A stretch of 35,267 nt of DNA, taken from Aquabacterium sp. GTDB lineage: Bacteria > Pseudomonadota > Gammaproteobacteria > Burkholderiales > Burkholderiaceae_C. The notes below the pieces were generated by a model. It worked only from the letters and a program-made list of their open reading frames with translations, made no database searches and was not told the origin of the DNA. The stretch spans positions 1-35,267 of the forward strand of contig NZ_JAIZVX010000023.1 in assembly GCF_021768455.1 (NCBI RefSeq), written 5' to 3'. Each line of letters begins with the position of its first letter. The first letter of the stretch is position 1. A program made the translations under genes and the position numbers. Below, piece by piece: positions 26,766 through 34,074 of this stretch.

Positions 26766-27503
26766 TCAACGGCCGGCTGCCGCTTCCAGCATCTGGTGCA
26801 CGTCGTGCGTCATCACGGCCAGGAAGAACAGCAGGCCCAGGTAGATGCCGCCGTAGGCCAGCCGGGTGCGGGGCGAGGCGGTGTAGTAGCCGGCGTGAGC
26901 CGGGTCGCCATGGCGGAAGCGCCAGGCCTGCATCACCTGGGGCGCGGCCAGCAGGGCGATGATCAGCAACAGCGGGCTGGGGTCGTTCCAGAACAGGCCC
27001 AGCAGAATGGGCACGCCCAGCAGCCACAGGCGTGGCGAGAGCACGGCCGTGATGCGCCCGCCATCCAGTGGCGACAGTGGGATCAGGTTGAACAGGTTCA
27101 GGAAGAAGCCGCTGTAGGCCACGGCCAGCAGCCACAGCGTGTCGGGCGCCATGTCACGGGCGTAAAAGTAGCAGGCCAGGGCACCCAGGCTGCCGAGCAG
27201 GGGGCCGCCCAGGCCCACATAGGCCTCGGTCTCGGCGTCGTGCGGCAGCTGCTTGAGCTCGATCCACGCGCCCAGGAAGGGGATGAAGGTGGGCAGGCCC
27301 ACGGGCAGGCCGCGCTGGCGGGCCGCGATGTAGTGGCCCATTTCGTGCACGAAGAGCAGGCCGATGAAGCCCACGGCATAACGCCAGCCGAAGATGAAGG
27401 CATAGACCACCAGCGAGATCAGCATGGTCCCGCCCGAGAGCAGCACCTTGCTGAACTTGAGCCCGCCGAAGACCAGCAGGGCGATCTGCCAGAGTCGGCC
27501 CAT
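26766..27503 (-). CDS. M50 family (site-2-protease-like) membrane metallopeptidase
   Basis: A 245-residue polytopic membrane protein. It holds the zinc-protease motif HEMGH (residues 53-57) inside a membrane helix and the second motif NLIPLSPLDGGRI (139-151), whose Asp147 is the third zinc ligand in S2P proteases. A GLPVGLPTFIPFLGAWIELKQ stretch and five to six hydrophobic segments complete the layout. It lacks a PDZ domain, so it is of the SpoIVFB/Rv-type short class rather than RseP. It would cut a membrane-embedded substrate, which is not known. The ATG lies three bases after the purN stop, so translation is probably coupled. The C-terminus is soluble and short. Confidence 0.88.
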   Translation of the reverse strand: MGRLWQIALLVFGGLKFSKVLLSGGTMLISLVVYAFIFGWRYAVGFIGLLFVHEMGHYIAARQRGLPVGLPTFIPFLGAWIELKQLPHDAETEAYVGLGGPLLGSLGALACYFYARDMAPDTLWLLAVAYSGFFLNLFNLIPLSPLDGGRITAVLSPRLWLLGVPILLGLFWNDPSPLLLIIALLAAPQVMQAWRFRHGDPAHAGYYTASPRTRLAYGGIYLGLLFFLAVMTHDVHQMLEAAAGR

Positions 27504-27506
27504 GCT

Positions 27507-28139
27507 TCAGCCGCCCCAGACGACCTGGGAGGCGCCTTCGTTGTGGGTGACGCGGCCTTCGGCCACGCTCAGCTGGCCTTCGATGAACCAGCGCACGGCG
27601 CGCGGGTAGATCAGGTGCTCTTGCGGCAGGATGCGGGCGGCCAGGGCGTCGGCCGAATCACCGGGCAGCACGGGCACGGCGGCCTGGGCCACGATGGGAC
27701 CGTGGTCGAGCTCGGCCGTGACGAAGTGCACGGTGGCGCCGGCCAGCTTGCAGCCGGCGTCGATGGCGCGCTGGTGGGTGTGCAGGCCGGGGAAGGCCGG
27801 CAGCAGCGAGGGGTGCACGTTCAGCATGCGGCCCTCGTAGCGGCGCACGAAGCCTTCGCTCAGGATGCGCATGAAACCGGCCAGCACGACCAGGTCGGGC
27901 TGGTGGGCGTCGATCAGGCGGGCGAGTTCGGCATCGAAGGCCTCGCGGCTGTCGAAGGCCTTGTGGTCGAGCGCGGCGGTGGGGATGCCCTGGGCCGCGG
28001 CCCAGGTGAGGCCGGCGGCGCTGGCCTTGTTGCTCAGCACGGCGGCCACGCGGGCGGGCCAGCCCTCGCGCGCGCAGGCCTGGACGATGGCCTCCATGTT
28101 GGAGCCTCGCCCGGAGATCAGGATGACGATGTTTTTCAT
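27507..28139 (-). CDS. purN: Phosphoribosylglycinamide formyltransferase
   Basis: A cytoplasmic 210-residue GAR transformylase. It transfers the formyl group of 10-formyltetrahydrofolate to GAR in the third step of de novo purine synthesis. Visible signatures: the phosphate-binding loop ISGRGSNMEAI (8-18), LVVLAGFMRILS (83-94), and the catalytic set Asn107, His109 (NVHPSLLPAFPGLHTHQRA) and Asp145 (ELDHGPIVAQ). The length matches the E. coli enzyme of 212 residues. The start ATG at 28139 follows a TACACT box by nine bases. The M50 protease gene follows after three bases. The open frame continues upstream past the ATG, but that sequence is antisense to the glycosyltransferase-like gene and is not coding. 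Confidence 0.96.
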   Translation of the reverse strand: MKNIVILISGRGSNMEAIVQACAREGWPARVAAVLSNKASAAGLTWAAAQGIPTAALDHKAFDSREAFDAELARLIDAHQPDLVVLAGFMRILSEGFVRRYEGRMLNVHPSLLPAFPGLHTHQRAIDAGCKLAGATVHFVTAELDHGPIVAQAAVPVLPGDSADALAARILPQEHLIYPRAVRWFIEGQLSVAEGRVTHNEGASQVVWGG

Positions 28140-28148
28140 GCGGCCTGA

Positions 28149-28154
28149 AGTGTA
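28149..28154 (-). promoter_or_regulatory. Candidate -10 box of purN (very short leader)
   Basis: TACACT on the minus strand, nine bases before the purN ATG. Transcription would start within two or three bases of the codon. No strong -35 is visible. Confidence 0.35.
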
Positions 28155-28167
28155 GGCCCATGGTGCG

Positions 28168-28212
28168 GTGCCTGCGCAAGCCGAGGTGGCACGAGGAACA
28201 ATCCGCAGGCAC
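28168..28212. repeat. Inverted repeat in the purN / glycosyltransferase divergent gap
   Basis: GTGCCTGCG (28168-28176) is perfectly complementary to CGCAGGCAC (28204-28212), with 27 bases between. It could be a regulatory hairpin or protein site in the 153-bp divergent gap. The loop is too long for a standard terminator. Confidence 0.3.
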
Positions 28213-28292
28213 GGCCCGGCGAGCATGACGCAGGCGGTGCGCCACCCTGCACCGTTGCCCATGTCGTCACGGCGTTGCCAAACAGGAGGGAC

Positions 28293-29138
28293 ATGGCTGC
28301 TTGCGTTTACACGGTGCTCTTGGGGGGATACGAGCGACTCAACGAGCAGCCTCTGGCAGCAAACTCGCGCTGGCCTTTCATCTGCCTGACGGATGACCCC
28401 TGCTTGGTCAGTCAGACGTGGCAGATCCGGCGGATCGACCCAGCGCTGCCCGGTGATCTGCCCAGGAGCCAGCGCGAGGCCAAGTTGCTGCCCCACCGTT
28501 ACCTGTCGGAGTTCGATCGTTCCCTGTACATCGACAACAGCGTGATGCTGAAAGCCCTTCCCGAGGAAATCGACGCCCGTTGGGCAGGCTCCTCTGGCCT
28601 GCGGCTTTGTGAGCACAGCTTTCGCAAGACCGTGGCCGATGAGTGCGCCGAGGTGGTTCGGCTGCGTCGGGATGACCCGAGCCGGGTGATGGAGTGGCTG
28701 TGCCTCATGAGGCGTCTGCAGCCCCAGATGCTGTCGAGGCGGCCCATCTGGGGCGGCATGCTGTTGAGGGACCATCACCTTCCCCTTGTGCAGCGCGCCA
28801 TGTCGAGGTGGTACGAACTGGTGCTTCGCTACTCGAGACGTGACCAGTTGTCGGCCTGGTGGGCCTTTGATGCCGTCGGGCTGAAACCGGACGTGCAGCG
28901 CATCGACAATCTCGATGCGTGGTCGCACAACTGGCCCGTGGTCGAGGCTCGCGACGAGCAATTGGCGAACTTCGACCCTCTTGACCTGCAATGGCCGCCG
29001 GATGACATCAGGGCACTGTTGGCCAAACTGGCCCGGCTTGAACGGGAAAACGCTCGCTTGACGACCCAGATCGAATGGCATCGGAAGCACCAGGCGCGCA
29101 CCTGGTTCAGCGTCTCCAAACCCAAGATTTTGCGGTGA
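28293..29138 (+). CDS. DUF616-like glycosyltransferase-type protein
   Basis: A 281-residue soluble protein. It begins MAACVYTVLLGGYERLNEQP and continues PFICLTDDPCL, ...REAKLLPHRYLSEFDRSLYIDNSVML. The layout 'Y-T-x-x-x-G-x-Y-x-x-L ... C-x-T-D-D ... K-x-x-PH ... S-L-Y-I-D' is that of DUF616/TOD1-type glycosyltransferase-like proteins, where the YID plays the part of a DxD metal and sugar-nucleotide motif. It is probably a sugar transferase acting on a surface glycan, but neither donor nor acceptor is known. The C-terminus carries a short coiled coil (LLAKLARLERENARLTTQIEW). The ATG at 28293 has AGGAGG three bases upstream, clearly the start. It stands alone between purN and trpS, which suggests an insertion. 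Confidence 0.72.
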   Translation: MAACVYTVLLGGYERLNEQPLAANSRWPFICLTDDPCLVSQTWQIRRIDPALPGDLPRSQREAKLLPHRYLSEFDRSLYIDNSVMLKALPEEIDARWAGSSGLRLCEHSFRKTVADECAEVVRLRRDDPSRVMEWLCLMRRLQPQMLSRRPIWGGMLLRDHHLPLVQRAMSRWYELVLRYSRRDQLSAWWAFDAVGLKPDVQRIDNLDAWSHNWPVVEARDEQLANFDPLDLQWPPDDIRALLAKLARLERENARLTTQIEWHRKHQARTWFSVSKPKILR

Positions 29139-29169
29139 CCTTGCGCCTGTGCTGCGACGGCCCGCGTCC

Positions 29170-29175
29170 TACAAT
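29170..29175 (+). promoter_or_regulatory. Candidate -10 box of trpS
   Basis: TACAAT, with the same local context CCTACAAT as the chaA promoter. It predicts a leader of about 28 bases to the ATG at 29211. The -35 region is poor. Confidence 0.45.
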
Positions 29176-29210
29176 CCCGCTTCCCTGCGCACTCCTTGCC
29201 TCCGCCCGCC

Positions 29211-30536
29211 ATGACCCAACGCGTTCTCACCGGCATCACCACCTCCGGCATCCCCCACCTGGGCAACTATGTGGGCGCCATCCGGCCGGCCATCCAGGCC
29301 AGCCGCGAAGCCGGGGTCGAGAGCTTCTTCTTCCTGGCCGACTACCACGCGCTGATCAAGTGCGACGACCCGGACCGCATCGAGCGCTCGCGCCTGGCCA
29401 TTGCCGCCACCTGGCTGGCCGCCGGCCTGGACACCAGCCGTGTCACCTTCTACCGCCAGAGCGACGTTCCTGAGACCAATGAGCTCAACTGGCTGCTGAC
29501 CTGCGTGACGGCCAAGGGCCAGATGAACCGTGCCCACGCCTACAAGGCCTCGGTGGACGCCAACGTGGCCGCCGGTGAAGACCCGGATGCCGGCGTGACC
29601 ATGGGCCTGTACTGCTACCCCATCCTGATGGCGGCCGACATCCTGCTGTTCAACGCGCACCGCGTGCCCGTGGGCCGCGATCAGATCCAGCACATCGAGA
29701 TGGCGCGTGACGTGGCCCAGCGTTTCAACCACGTCTTCGGCAAGGGCCGCGAGTACTTCGTGCTGCCCGAGGCCGAGGTGGACGACAACGTGGCCGTGCT
29801 GCCCGGCCTCGACGGCCGCAAGATGAGCAAGAGCTACGACAACACCGTGCCCCTGTTCGAAGGCGGCAGCAAGGCCCTGAAAGAGGCCATCGCTCGCATC
29901 GTGACCGATTCGAAGCTGCCCGGCGAGCCCAAGGACCCCGAAGGCGCCCACCTGGTCACCCTGTTCGACGCCTTTGCCGACGAGTCCCAGCGTGCGGCCT
30001 TCCGCGCCGATTTGATCGGTGGCCTGGGCTGGGGTGAGGCCAAGCAGCGCCTGGTGAACCTGGTCGAAGACCACATTGGCCCCATGCGCGAGCGCTACGA
30101 GGCCCTGATCGCCCACCCGGAGCAGATCGAAGAGACCCTGCAGGCTGGTGCCGCCAAGGCCCGCGCCATCGCCACACCTTTTGTGAACGAGTTGCGCCAG
30201 GCCGTGGGCCTGCGTCGCATGGTGGCCCTGCGCGCCCCCGCCCAGGCCGAGGCCAGCGAGGCCAAGGCGGCCGTGCCCGTCTTCAAGCAGTACCGCGAGG
30301 CCGATGGCCAGTTCTACTTCAAGCTGGCCGCGCACGACGGCCGCCTGCTGCTGCAGAGCCAGGCCTTTGCCGATGGCCGTGCCGCCGGAGGCTGGGTCAA
30401 GCGCTTCAAGACCGAAGGGGCTGCTGCCTTGAGCGAGGCCCTGGCGGGCCCGGTGGCCCTGGCCGATGGTGTGGCGCAGGCCGAGGTCGAGGCGGCCCTG
30501 GCGGCGCTGCTGGCGTCGCTGGCCGACGCCGCCTGA
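29211..30536 (+). CDS. trpS: Tryptophanyl-tRNA synthetase with a C-terminal extension
   Basis: Class Ic aminoacyl-tRNA synthetase of 441 residues that charges tRNA-Trp. The HIGH-type motif is [13 protein letters not shown] and the KMSKS motif is [17 protein letters not shown]. The tryptophan pocket region [17 protein letters not shown] and [17 protein letters not shown] are typical. The enzyme is about 100 residues longer than E. coli TrpRS (334). After the catalytic and anticodon domains an Ala-rich linker (about 343-355) leads to [30 protein letters not shown] and GWVKRF (about 357-395). This looks like a YegP/DUF1508-type domain, followed by an Ala-rich helix. The ATG at 29211 ([13 protein letters not shown]) is used; an upstream in-frame codon at 29196 is less likely. 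Confidence 0.97.
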   Translation: MTQRVLTGITTSGIPHLGNYVGAIRPAIQASREAGVESFFFLADYHALIKCDDPDRIERSRLAIAATWLAAGLDTSRVTFYRQSDVPETNELNWLLTCVTAKGQMNRAHAYKASVDANVAAGEDPDAGVTMGLYCYPILMAADILLFNAHRVPVGRDQIQHIEMARDVAQRFNHVFGKGREYFVLPEAEVDDNVAVLPGLDGRKMSKSYDNTVPLFEGGSKALKEAIARIVTDSKLPGEPKDPEGAHLVTLFDAFADESQRAAFRADLIGGLGWGEAKQRLVNLVEDHIGPMRERYEALIAHPEQIEETLQAGAAKARAIATPFVNELRQAVGLRRMVALRAPAQAEASEAKAAVPVFKQYREADGQFYFKLAAHDGRLLLQSQAFADGRAAGGWVKRFKTEGAAALSEALAGPVALADGVAQAEVEAALAALLASLADAA

Positions 30537-30574
30537 GCGGCGGCGCCCCCTCCGCCTCGTCCGCAGCAGACACC

Positions 30575-31012
30575 ATGCCCGGCATCCACATCACCGACAT
30601 CGAGGCCGCCATCAACTGGTGGCGCGAACGCGAGCCCTCGACCACCGAGGGCCTGGGCCTGTGTGAGCCCCTGCGCGCCCTGGCCGAGGTCTACGCCCTG
30701 CTGGTCTATTTCAAAGAGACCCAGTGCGACGAGGACACCATGCCGCGCGCCGCCCGCGAGGCCTGGCTGGCCTGGTACGACACCACGCCCGACACGCCCT
30801 GCATCGCCATCTGCTCCACCAGCCAGGGTGACGACCTGTGCAAGGGCTGTGGCCGCACCTTTGACGAGGTGCAGCTCTGGCCCGAGATGACGCCCGCCGA
30901 AAAGCGCGGCACCTGGCGCCGCATCACGCTCGAGGCCAGCGCGTGGCGCTTCAACCGCTACGCCGAACGCGCCCGGGAGGGCGTGACGCCGCCCGCGCCG
31001 CCGGTGGGCTGA
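30575..31012 (+). CDS. DUF3717-DUF1289 two-domain protein
   Basis: A soluble 145-residue protein. Residues 3-55 (HITDIEAAINWWRER...LRALAEVYALLVYF) fit the Burkholderiales-specific DUF3717. Residues 74-115 (CIAICSTSQGDDLCKGCGRTFDEVQLW) fit DUF1289, a small zinc-ribbon-like domain with Cys76, Cys80, Cys89 and Cys92 as probable metal ligands. The usual follow-on W-x-x-M-T-P-x-E-K-R-x-x-W is present (LWPEMTPAEKRGTWRRI). No function is established for either domain. It lies 38 bp after trpS and is probably cotranscribed with it. Confidence 0.85.
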   Translation: MPGIHITDIEAAINWWREREPSTTEGLGLCEPLRALAEVYALLVYFKETQCDEDTMPRAAREAWLAWYDTTPDTPCIAICSTSQGDDLCKGCGRTFDEVQLWPEMTPAEKRGTWRRITLEASAWRFNRYAERAREGVTPPAPPVG

Positions 31013-31133
31013 GCCCATCGGCCAGGGCCGGGGCCCTGCATCCCGCGCCGCCAAGGCCGCCATTCGCGCCCACCGAGGCGCGTTTCGTCGCGCGCCCCTG
31101 GTGACGCGTCGCCTGGCCCGCCACCATGGGCCC

Positions 31134-31613
31134 ATGGACACCTCACCCTACCTCCTCCTCAAGACCCTGCACCTCGTCGGCGTGGTGCTCTTTCTGGGCA
31201 ACATCGTCGTCACCGGCTGGTGGAAGGTCATGGCCGACCGCACCCGCCACCCACAGATCGTGGCCTTTGCCCAGCGCCAGGTCACGCTGACCGACTGGGT
31301 GTTCACGGCCGGAGGCGCCACGCTGCTGGCCATCGGCGGCCTGGGCAACGCCCACCTGCATGGGCTGGACCACCAGCACGTGCGCTGGCTGGCCTGGGGC
31401 TACTGGAGCTTCATGGTCTCCGGGGTGCTGTGGGTGGCCGTGCTGATCCCGGTGCAGGTGCAACAGGCCCGCCTGGCCCGCGCCTTCGCGGACGGCGACC
31501 CCATCCCCGAACGTTATTGGCAACTCGGCCGCATCTGGATGACCGTGGGCAGCGTCGCCACCGTGATCCCTTTTACCGCCATCTGGTGGATGGTGGTCAA
31601 GCCGGTGGCCTGA
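31134..31613 (+). CDS. DUF2269-like integral membrane protein
   Basis: A 159-residue membrane protein with four hydrophobic segments: LLLKTLHLVGVVLFLGNIVV (His13 followed by a glycine-rich helix), DWVFTAGGATLLAIGGLG, WGYWSFMVSGVLWVAVLIPV and TVGSVATVIPFTAIWWMVV. The KxxHLxGVxLxxGxxxxTxxWK start is characteristic of the DUF2269 (YkvE/PA-type) family. The function is unknown; helix-borne His residues have led to suggestions of haem or metal binding. It lies 68 bp before the 2TM gene. The ATG at 31134 is used; the upstream in-frame codon 31101 is doubtful. Confidence 0.75.
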   Translation: MDTSPYLLLKTLHLVGVVLFLGNIVVTGWWKVMADRTRHPQIVAFAQRQVTLTDWVFTAGGATLLAIGGLGNAHLHGLDHQHVRWLAWGYWSFMVSGVLWVAVLIPVQVQQARLARAFADGDPIPERYWQLGRIWMTVGSVATVIPFTAIWWMVVKPVA

Positions 31614-31681
31614 GCGCCGCTGCGAGAGATGTCCCGCTGTCACCCCGCAACCTGCAACCTGCAACCCGAGAGGACCTTGTC

Positions 31682-31978
31682 ATGTCGAACGCCACCCTGT
31701 CTGCCGACACCGCCACCCTGGACGAACTCGCCCGCCGCCATGCCGCCCGCAAGGCCAGTGTGCTGACCCACGCCAGCGTGTACGTGCTGGTCAATGCCAT
31801 GCTGATCGCCTGGGCGCTCTGGCGCGGCCGCCCTGTGCACCCGGGCCCCTTGCTGGGCTGGGGGCTGGGCCTGGGCATCCACGCCCTGGTGGTCTGGCCC
31901 CGCCTGGGCGACCGCTTCATGCGCCAGCTGGTCGAGCGCGAGCGCCGCGCCCTGGAGCGCGAGGCCGCGGGTCGCTGA
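31682..31978 (+). CDS. 2TM domain protein
   Basis: A 98-residue protein. Two hydrophobic helices (SVYVLVNAMLIAWALW and LLGWGLGLGIHALVVW) are joined by a short loop (RGRPVHPGP) and preceded by LDELARRHAARKASVLTHA, the usual 2TM-domain layout. The tail is charged (VERERRALEREAAG). The ATG at 31682 has GAGAGGA seven bases upstream. 2TM domains are often fused to or encoded beside LytS-type kinases, and here a kinase gene begins 28 bp downstream. It is probably a membrane partner of that sensor (inference). The frame is open far upstream, but that is only noise across the preceding gene. Confidence 0.82.
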   Translation: MSNATLSADTATLDELARRHAARKASVLTHASVYVLVNAMLIAWALWRGRPVHPGPLLGWGLGLGIHALVVWPRLGDRFMRQLVERERRALEREAAGR

Positions 31979-31994
31979 GGCCCCGGCCTGCGGC

Positions 31995-32000
31995 GATACT
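31995..32000 (+). promoter_or_regulatory. Candidate -10 box of the histidine kinase gene (leaderless)
   Basis: GATACT, six bases before the ATG at 32007, placing the transcript start on the start codon. No ribosome site lies before this ATG, and no good -35 is seen. Confidence 0.35.
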
Positions 32001-32006
32001 GTCCCG

Positions 32007-33125
32007 ATGTCGACGAGCCCGATCACCCCGCCCCCCCACGCCATCGACCGCCTGCTGGCGTCACGCTGGGTCCGCCACGGGCTCATGGTGCTGGCGTTCA
32101 ACAGCGTGATGTCGGTGCTGATGGCGCTGCAGTCCGGCAAGCCCTGGTCGCTGGTCTGGGTGCACGCACAGTGCATCGGCCTGACGATCTGGCTGCTGGT
32201 CGAGCCGCTGGCGACCTGGCTGGACCGGCGCGGCGTGTCATCTCGTGCCCTGTGGCTGCTGCTGGTGCCGGCCTGCGTGGTGGTGGGATACCTGCTGGGT
32301 CACAGCCTGGCCGATGTGTTGCTCGGTCGGCCGGGCTGGCAGCTGCGCAAGGGAGTGGGGCCCGAGTGGCTCAAGGAAGGCTCGCTGAGCCTGATGGCCG
32401 GGGTGAGCGCCACGGCCTTCTTCTTTTTTCGCCACCGCCTGGCCCACATCCGCGCCGAGGCCGAAGCCGCCCGCCGCCTGGCCGCCGAAAGCCAGCTGCG
32501 CCTGCTGCAGGCCCAGCTGGAGCCTCACATGCTTTTCAACACCCTGGCCAACCTGCGCGCCCTGATCGGCCTGGACGCCACCCAGGCCCAGGCCATGCTC
32601 GACAGCCTGATCGCCTTCCTGCGTGCCACCCTCAGCGCCAGCCGCCAGAGCGCCCACCCGCTGGCCGACGAGTTCGCCCGCCTGGCCGATTACCTGGCCC
32701 TGATGCAGGTGCGCATGGGCCCGCGCCTGCAGACCCGGCTGGACCTGCCCGAGGCCCTGCGCGACTGGCCCGTGCCGCCACTGCTGCTGCAGCCTCTGGT
32801 GGAGAACGCCATCCGCCATGGCCTGGAGCCCAAGCGCGAAGGCGGCATGCTGAGCGTGTGCGCCACCCTGGACGGCGAACGCCTGTGCCTCACGGTGCGC
32901 GATACCGGCCTGGGGCTGGTGAAGGCGGTGCAGGATGGGCACACGGGTGGCCCTTCGGCGCTCACCGGCACCGGCACCGGCACCGGCTTTGGCCTCACGC
33001 AGGTGCGCGAGCGCCTGGCCACCACCTGGGGCGAGCAGGCCACGTTCACACTGGTGCCCGCGGCCGAAGGCGGCACCGTGGCCACACTCCGGCTGCCTCG
33101 CCTGCCCGCTGGCACCGGCTCCTGA
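32007..33125 (+). CDS. LytS/YehU-type sensor histidine kinase
   Basis: A 372-residue inner-membrane kinase. The N-terminus has about four membrane segments (RHGLMVLAFNSVMSVLMAL, CIGLTIWLLVEPLATWL, LWLLLVPACVVVGYLLG, LSLMAGVSATAFFFF). A coiled linker (EAEAARRLAAESQLRLLQAQLE) leads to the His_kinase (PF06580) H-box EPHMLFNTLANLRALI, with His174 as phosphate acceptor. The HATPase domain shows the N-box LLLQPLVENAIRHGLEP and G-box VRDTGLGL, and a GTGTGTGFGLTQVRERL lid. There is no separate PAS or HAMP domain. The gene is followed 39 bp on by a LytTR response regulator, making a two-component pair. A hexanucleotide repeat encodes part of the lid. Confidence 0.93.
   Translation: MSTSPITPPPHAIDRLLASRWVRHGLMVLAFNSVMSVLMALQSGKPWSLVWVHAQCIGLTIWLLVEPLATWLDRRGVSSRALWLLLVPACVVVGYLLGHSLADVLLGRPGWQLRKGVGPEWLKEGSLSLMAGVSATAFFFFRHRLAHIRAEAEAARRLAAESQLRLLQAQLEPHMLFNTLANLRALIGLDATQAQAMLDSLIAFLRATLSASRQSAHPLADEFARLADYLALMQVRMGPRLQTRLDLPEALRDWPVPPLLLQPLVENAIRHGLEPKREGGMLSVCATLDGERLCLTVRDTGLGLVKAVQDGHTGGPSALTGTGTGTGFGLTQVRERLATTWGEQATFTLVPAAEGGTVATLRLPRLPAGTGS
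32964..32987 (+). repeat. Tandem hexanucleotide repeat, (ACCGGC)x4, in the kinase ATP lid
   Basis: Four perfect ACCGGC units encode the run Thr-Gly four times over, in the ATP-lid region of the kinase. Copy changes would be in frame and would lengthen or shorten the lid. Confidence 0.9.
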
Positions 33126-33164
33126 CAAGCTGAATGAATGCCGCCCCTCTGCGCGACCCCTCCC

Positions 33165-34040
33165 ATGCACGCCACCGCCCTCATCGCCGAAGACGAACCC
33201 TTGTTGGGCCAGGCCCTGCGGCAGGAGCTCGCCCGCTGCTGGCCTGAACTCGAAGTCCTGGCCCTGGTGGGCGATGGCGATGCGGCGGTGGCCGAGGCCC
33301 TGCAGCGTCGCCCGCAGATCGTTTTCCTCGACATCCGCATGCCCGGCCTCGATGGCCTGCAGGCCGCCCAGGCCCTGAGCGAAGACTGGCCGGACGATGG
33401 CCCGCCCTTGCCCCTGATCGTGTTCGTCACCGCTTACGACCAGCACGCCGTGGCCGCCTTCGAACAAGCCGCCATCGACTACGTGCTCAAGCCCGCCCAG
33501 CCCGAGCGTTTGCAGCGCACGTGTGAGCGCCTGCAGGCGGCACTGTCGAGGCAAGCCGCTGTGGCGGCCGCCGCATCCGCATCGGTCTCTGTATCCGCAC
33601 GCCCGCAGGGCTCAGGCGAAGCCGAGGCCCTGATGCGCCAACTCCACGCCCTGCTGGCCCACAGCGCCGCCCACTCTGGCCACGCTGACCGCGCGACGCC
33701 CGCCGCCACCGAGCCCCCCCTCACCGTGCTCCAGGCCAGCGTCGGCAGCACCATCCACCTGGTGCCCGTGGCCGAGGTGCTGTGCCTCGAGGCTGCCGAC
33801 AAGTACGTGCGCGTGCTCACGGCCAGCGCAGAGCACCTGCTGCGCACCTCGCTCAAGGAGCTGATGCCGCGCCTGCCGCCCGGCGTGTTCTGGCAGGTGC
33901 ACCGCGGCACCCTGGTTCGGGCGGAGGCCATCCGCACCGTGCGCCGCGAAGACAACGGCCGCTGCACCCTGAGCCTGCAGGGCCGCGCTGAGCCCGTCGG
34001 GGTCAGCCGGCTCTATGCGCACCTCTTCAAAGGCATGTGA
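33165..34040 (+). CDS. LytTR-family response regulator
   Basis: A 291-residue regulator. The receiver domain starts MHATALIAEDEPLLGQALR with the acidic pair Glu9/Asp10, phosphoacceptor Asp56 (IVFLDIRMPGLDG), Thr/Ser switch VTAYDQHAV and Lys109 (YVLKPAQ). A long, Ala/Ser-rich linker (about 128-180) precedes the LytTR DNA-binding domain (IHLVPVAEVLCLEAADKYVRVLT, LLRTSLKEL, WQVHRGTLVRAEAIRTVRR). It is the partner of the LytS-type kinase 39 bp upstream. ATG 33165 is chosen because the receiver fold begins there; an ATG at 33138 would add nine residues. The stop at 34040 is 34 bases before glnS. Confidence 0.95.
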   Translation: MHATALIAEDEPLLGQALRQELARCWPELEVLALVGDGDAAVAEALQRRPQIVFLDIRMPGLDGLQAAQALSEDWPDDGPPLPLIVFVTAYDQHAVAAFEQAAIDYVLKPAQPERLQRTCERLQAALSRQAAVAAAASASVSVSARPQGSGEAEALMRQLHALLAHSAAHSGHADRATPAATEPPLTVLQASVGSTIHLVPVAEVLCLEAADKYVRVLTASAEHLLRTSLKELMPRLPPGVFWQVHRGTLVRAEAIRTVRREDNGRCTLSLQGRAEPVGVSRLYAHLFKGM

Positions 34041-34062
34041 GCCGGTCGGGCATGGGCCTCGA

Positions 34063-34068
34063 TAGAAT
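34063..34068 (+). promoter_or_regulatory. Candidate -10 box of glnS (leaderless)
   Basis: TAGAAT, six bases before the ATG at 34075, so transcription would start at the A of the start codon. No ribosome site exists between the two, and no clear -35 is seen. Confidence 0.45.
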
Positions 34069-34074
34069 CCCTGC

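Noticed and set aside
28140-29090. purN extended upstream to 29090
   Set aside because: The upstream part is antisense to the glycosyltransferase-like gene. MKNIVILISGRGSN at 28139 is the classic PurN start.
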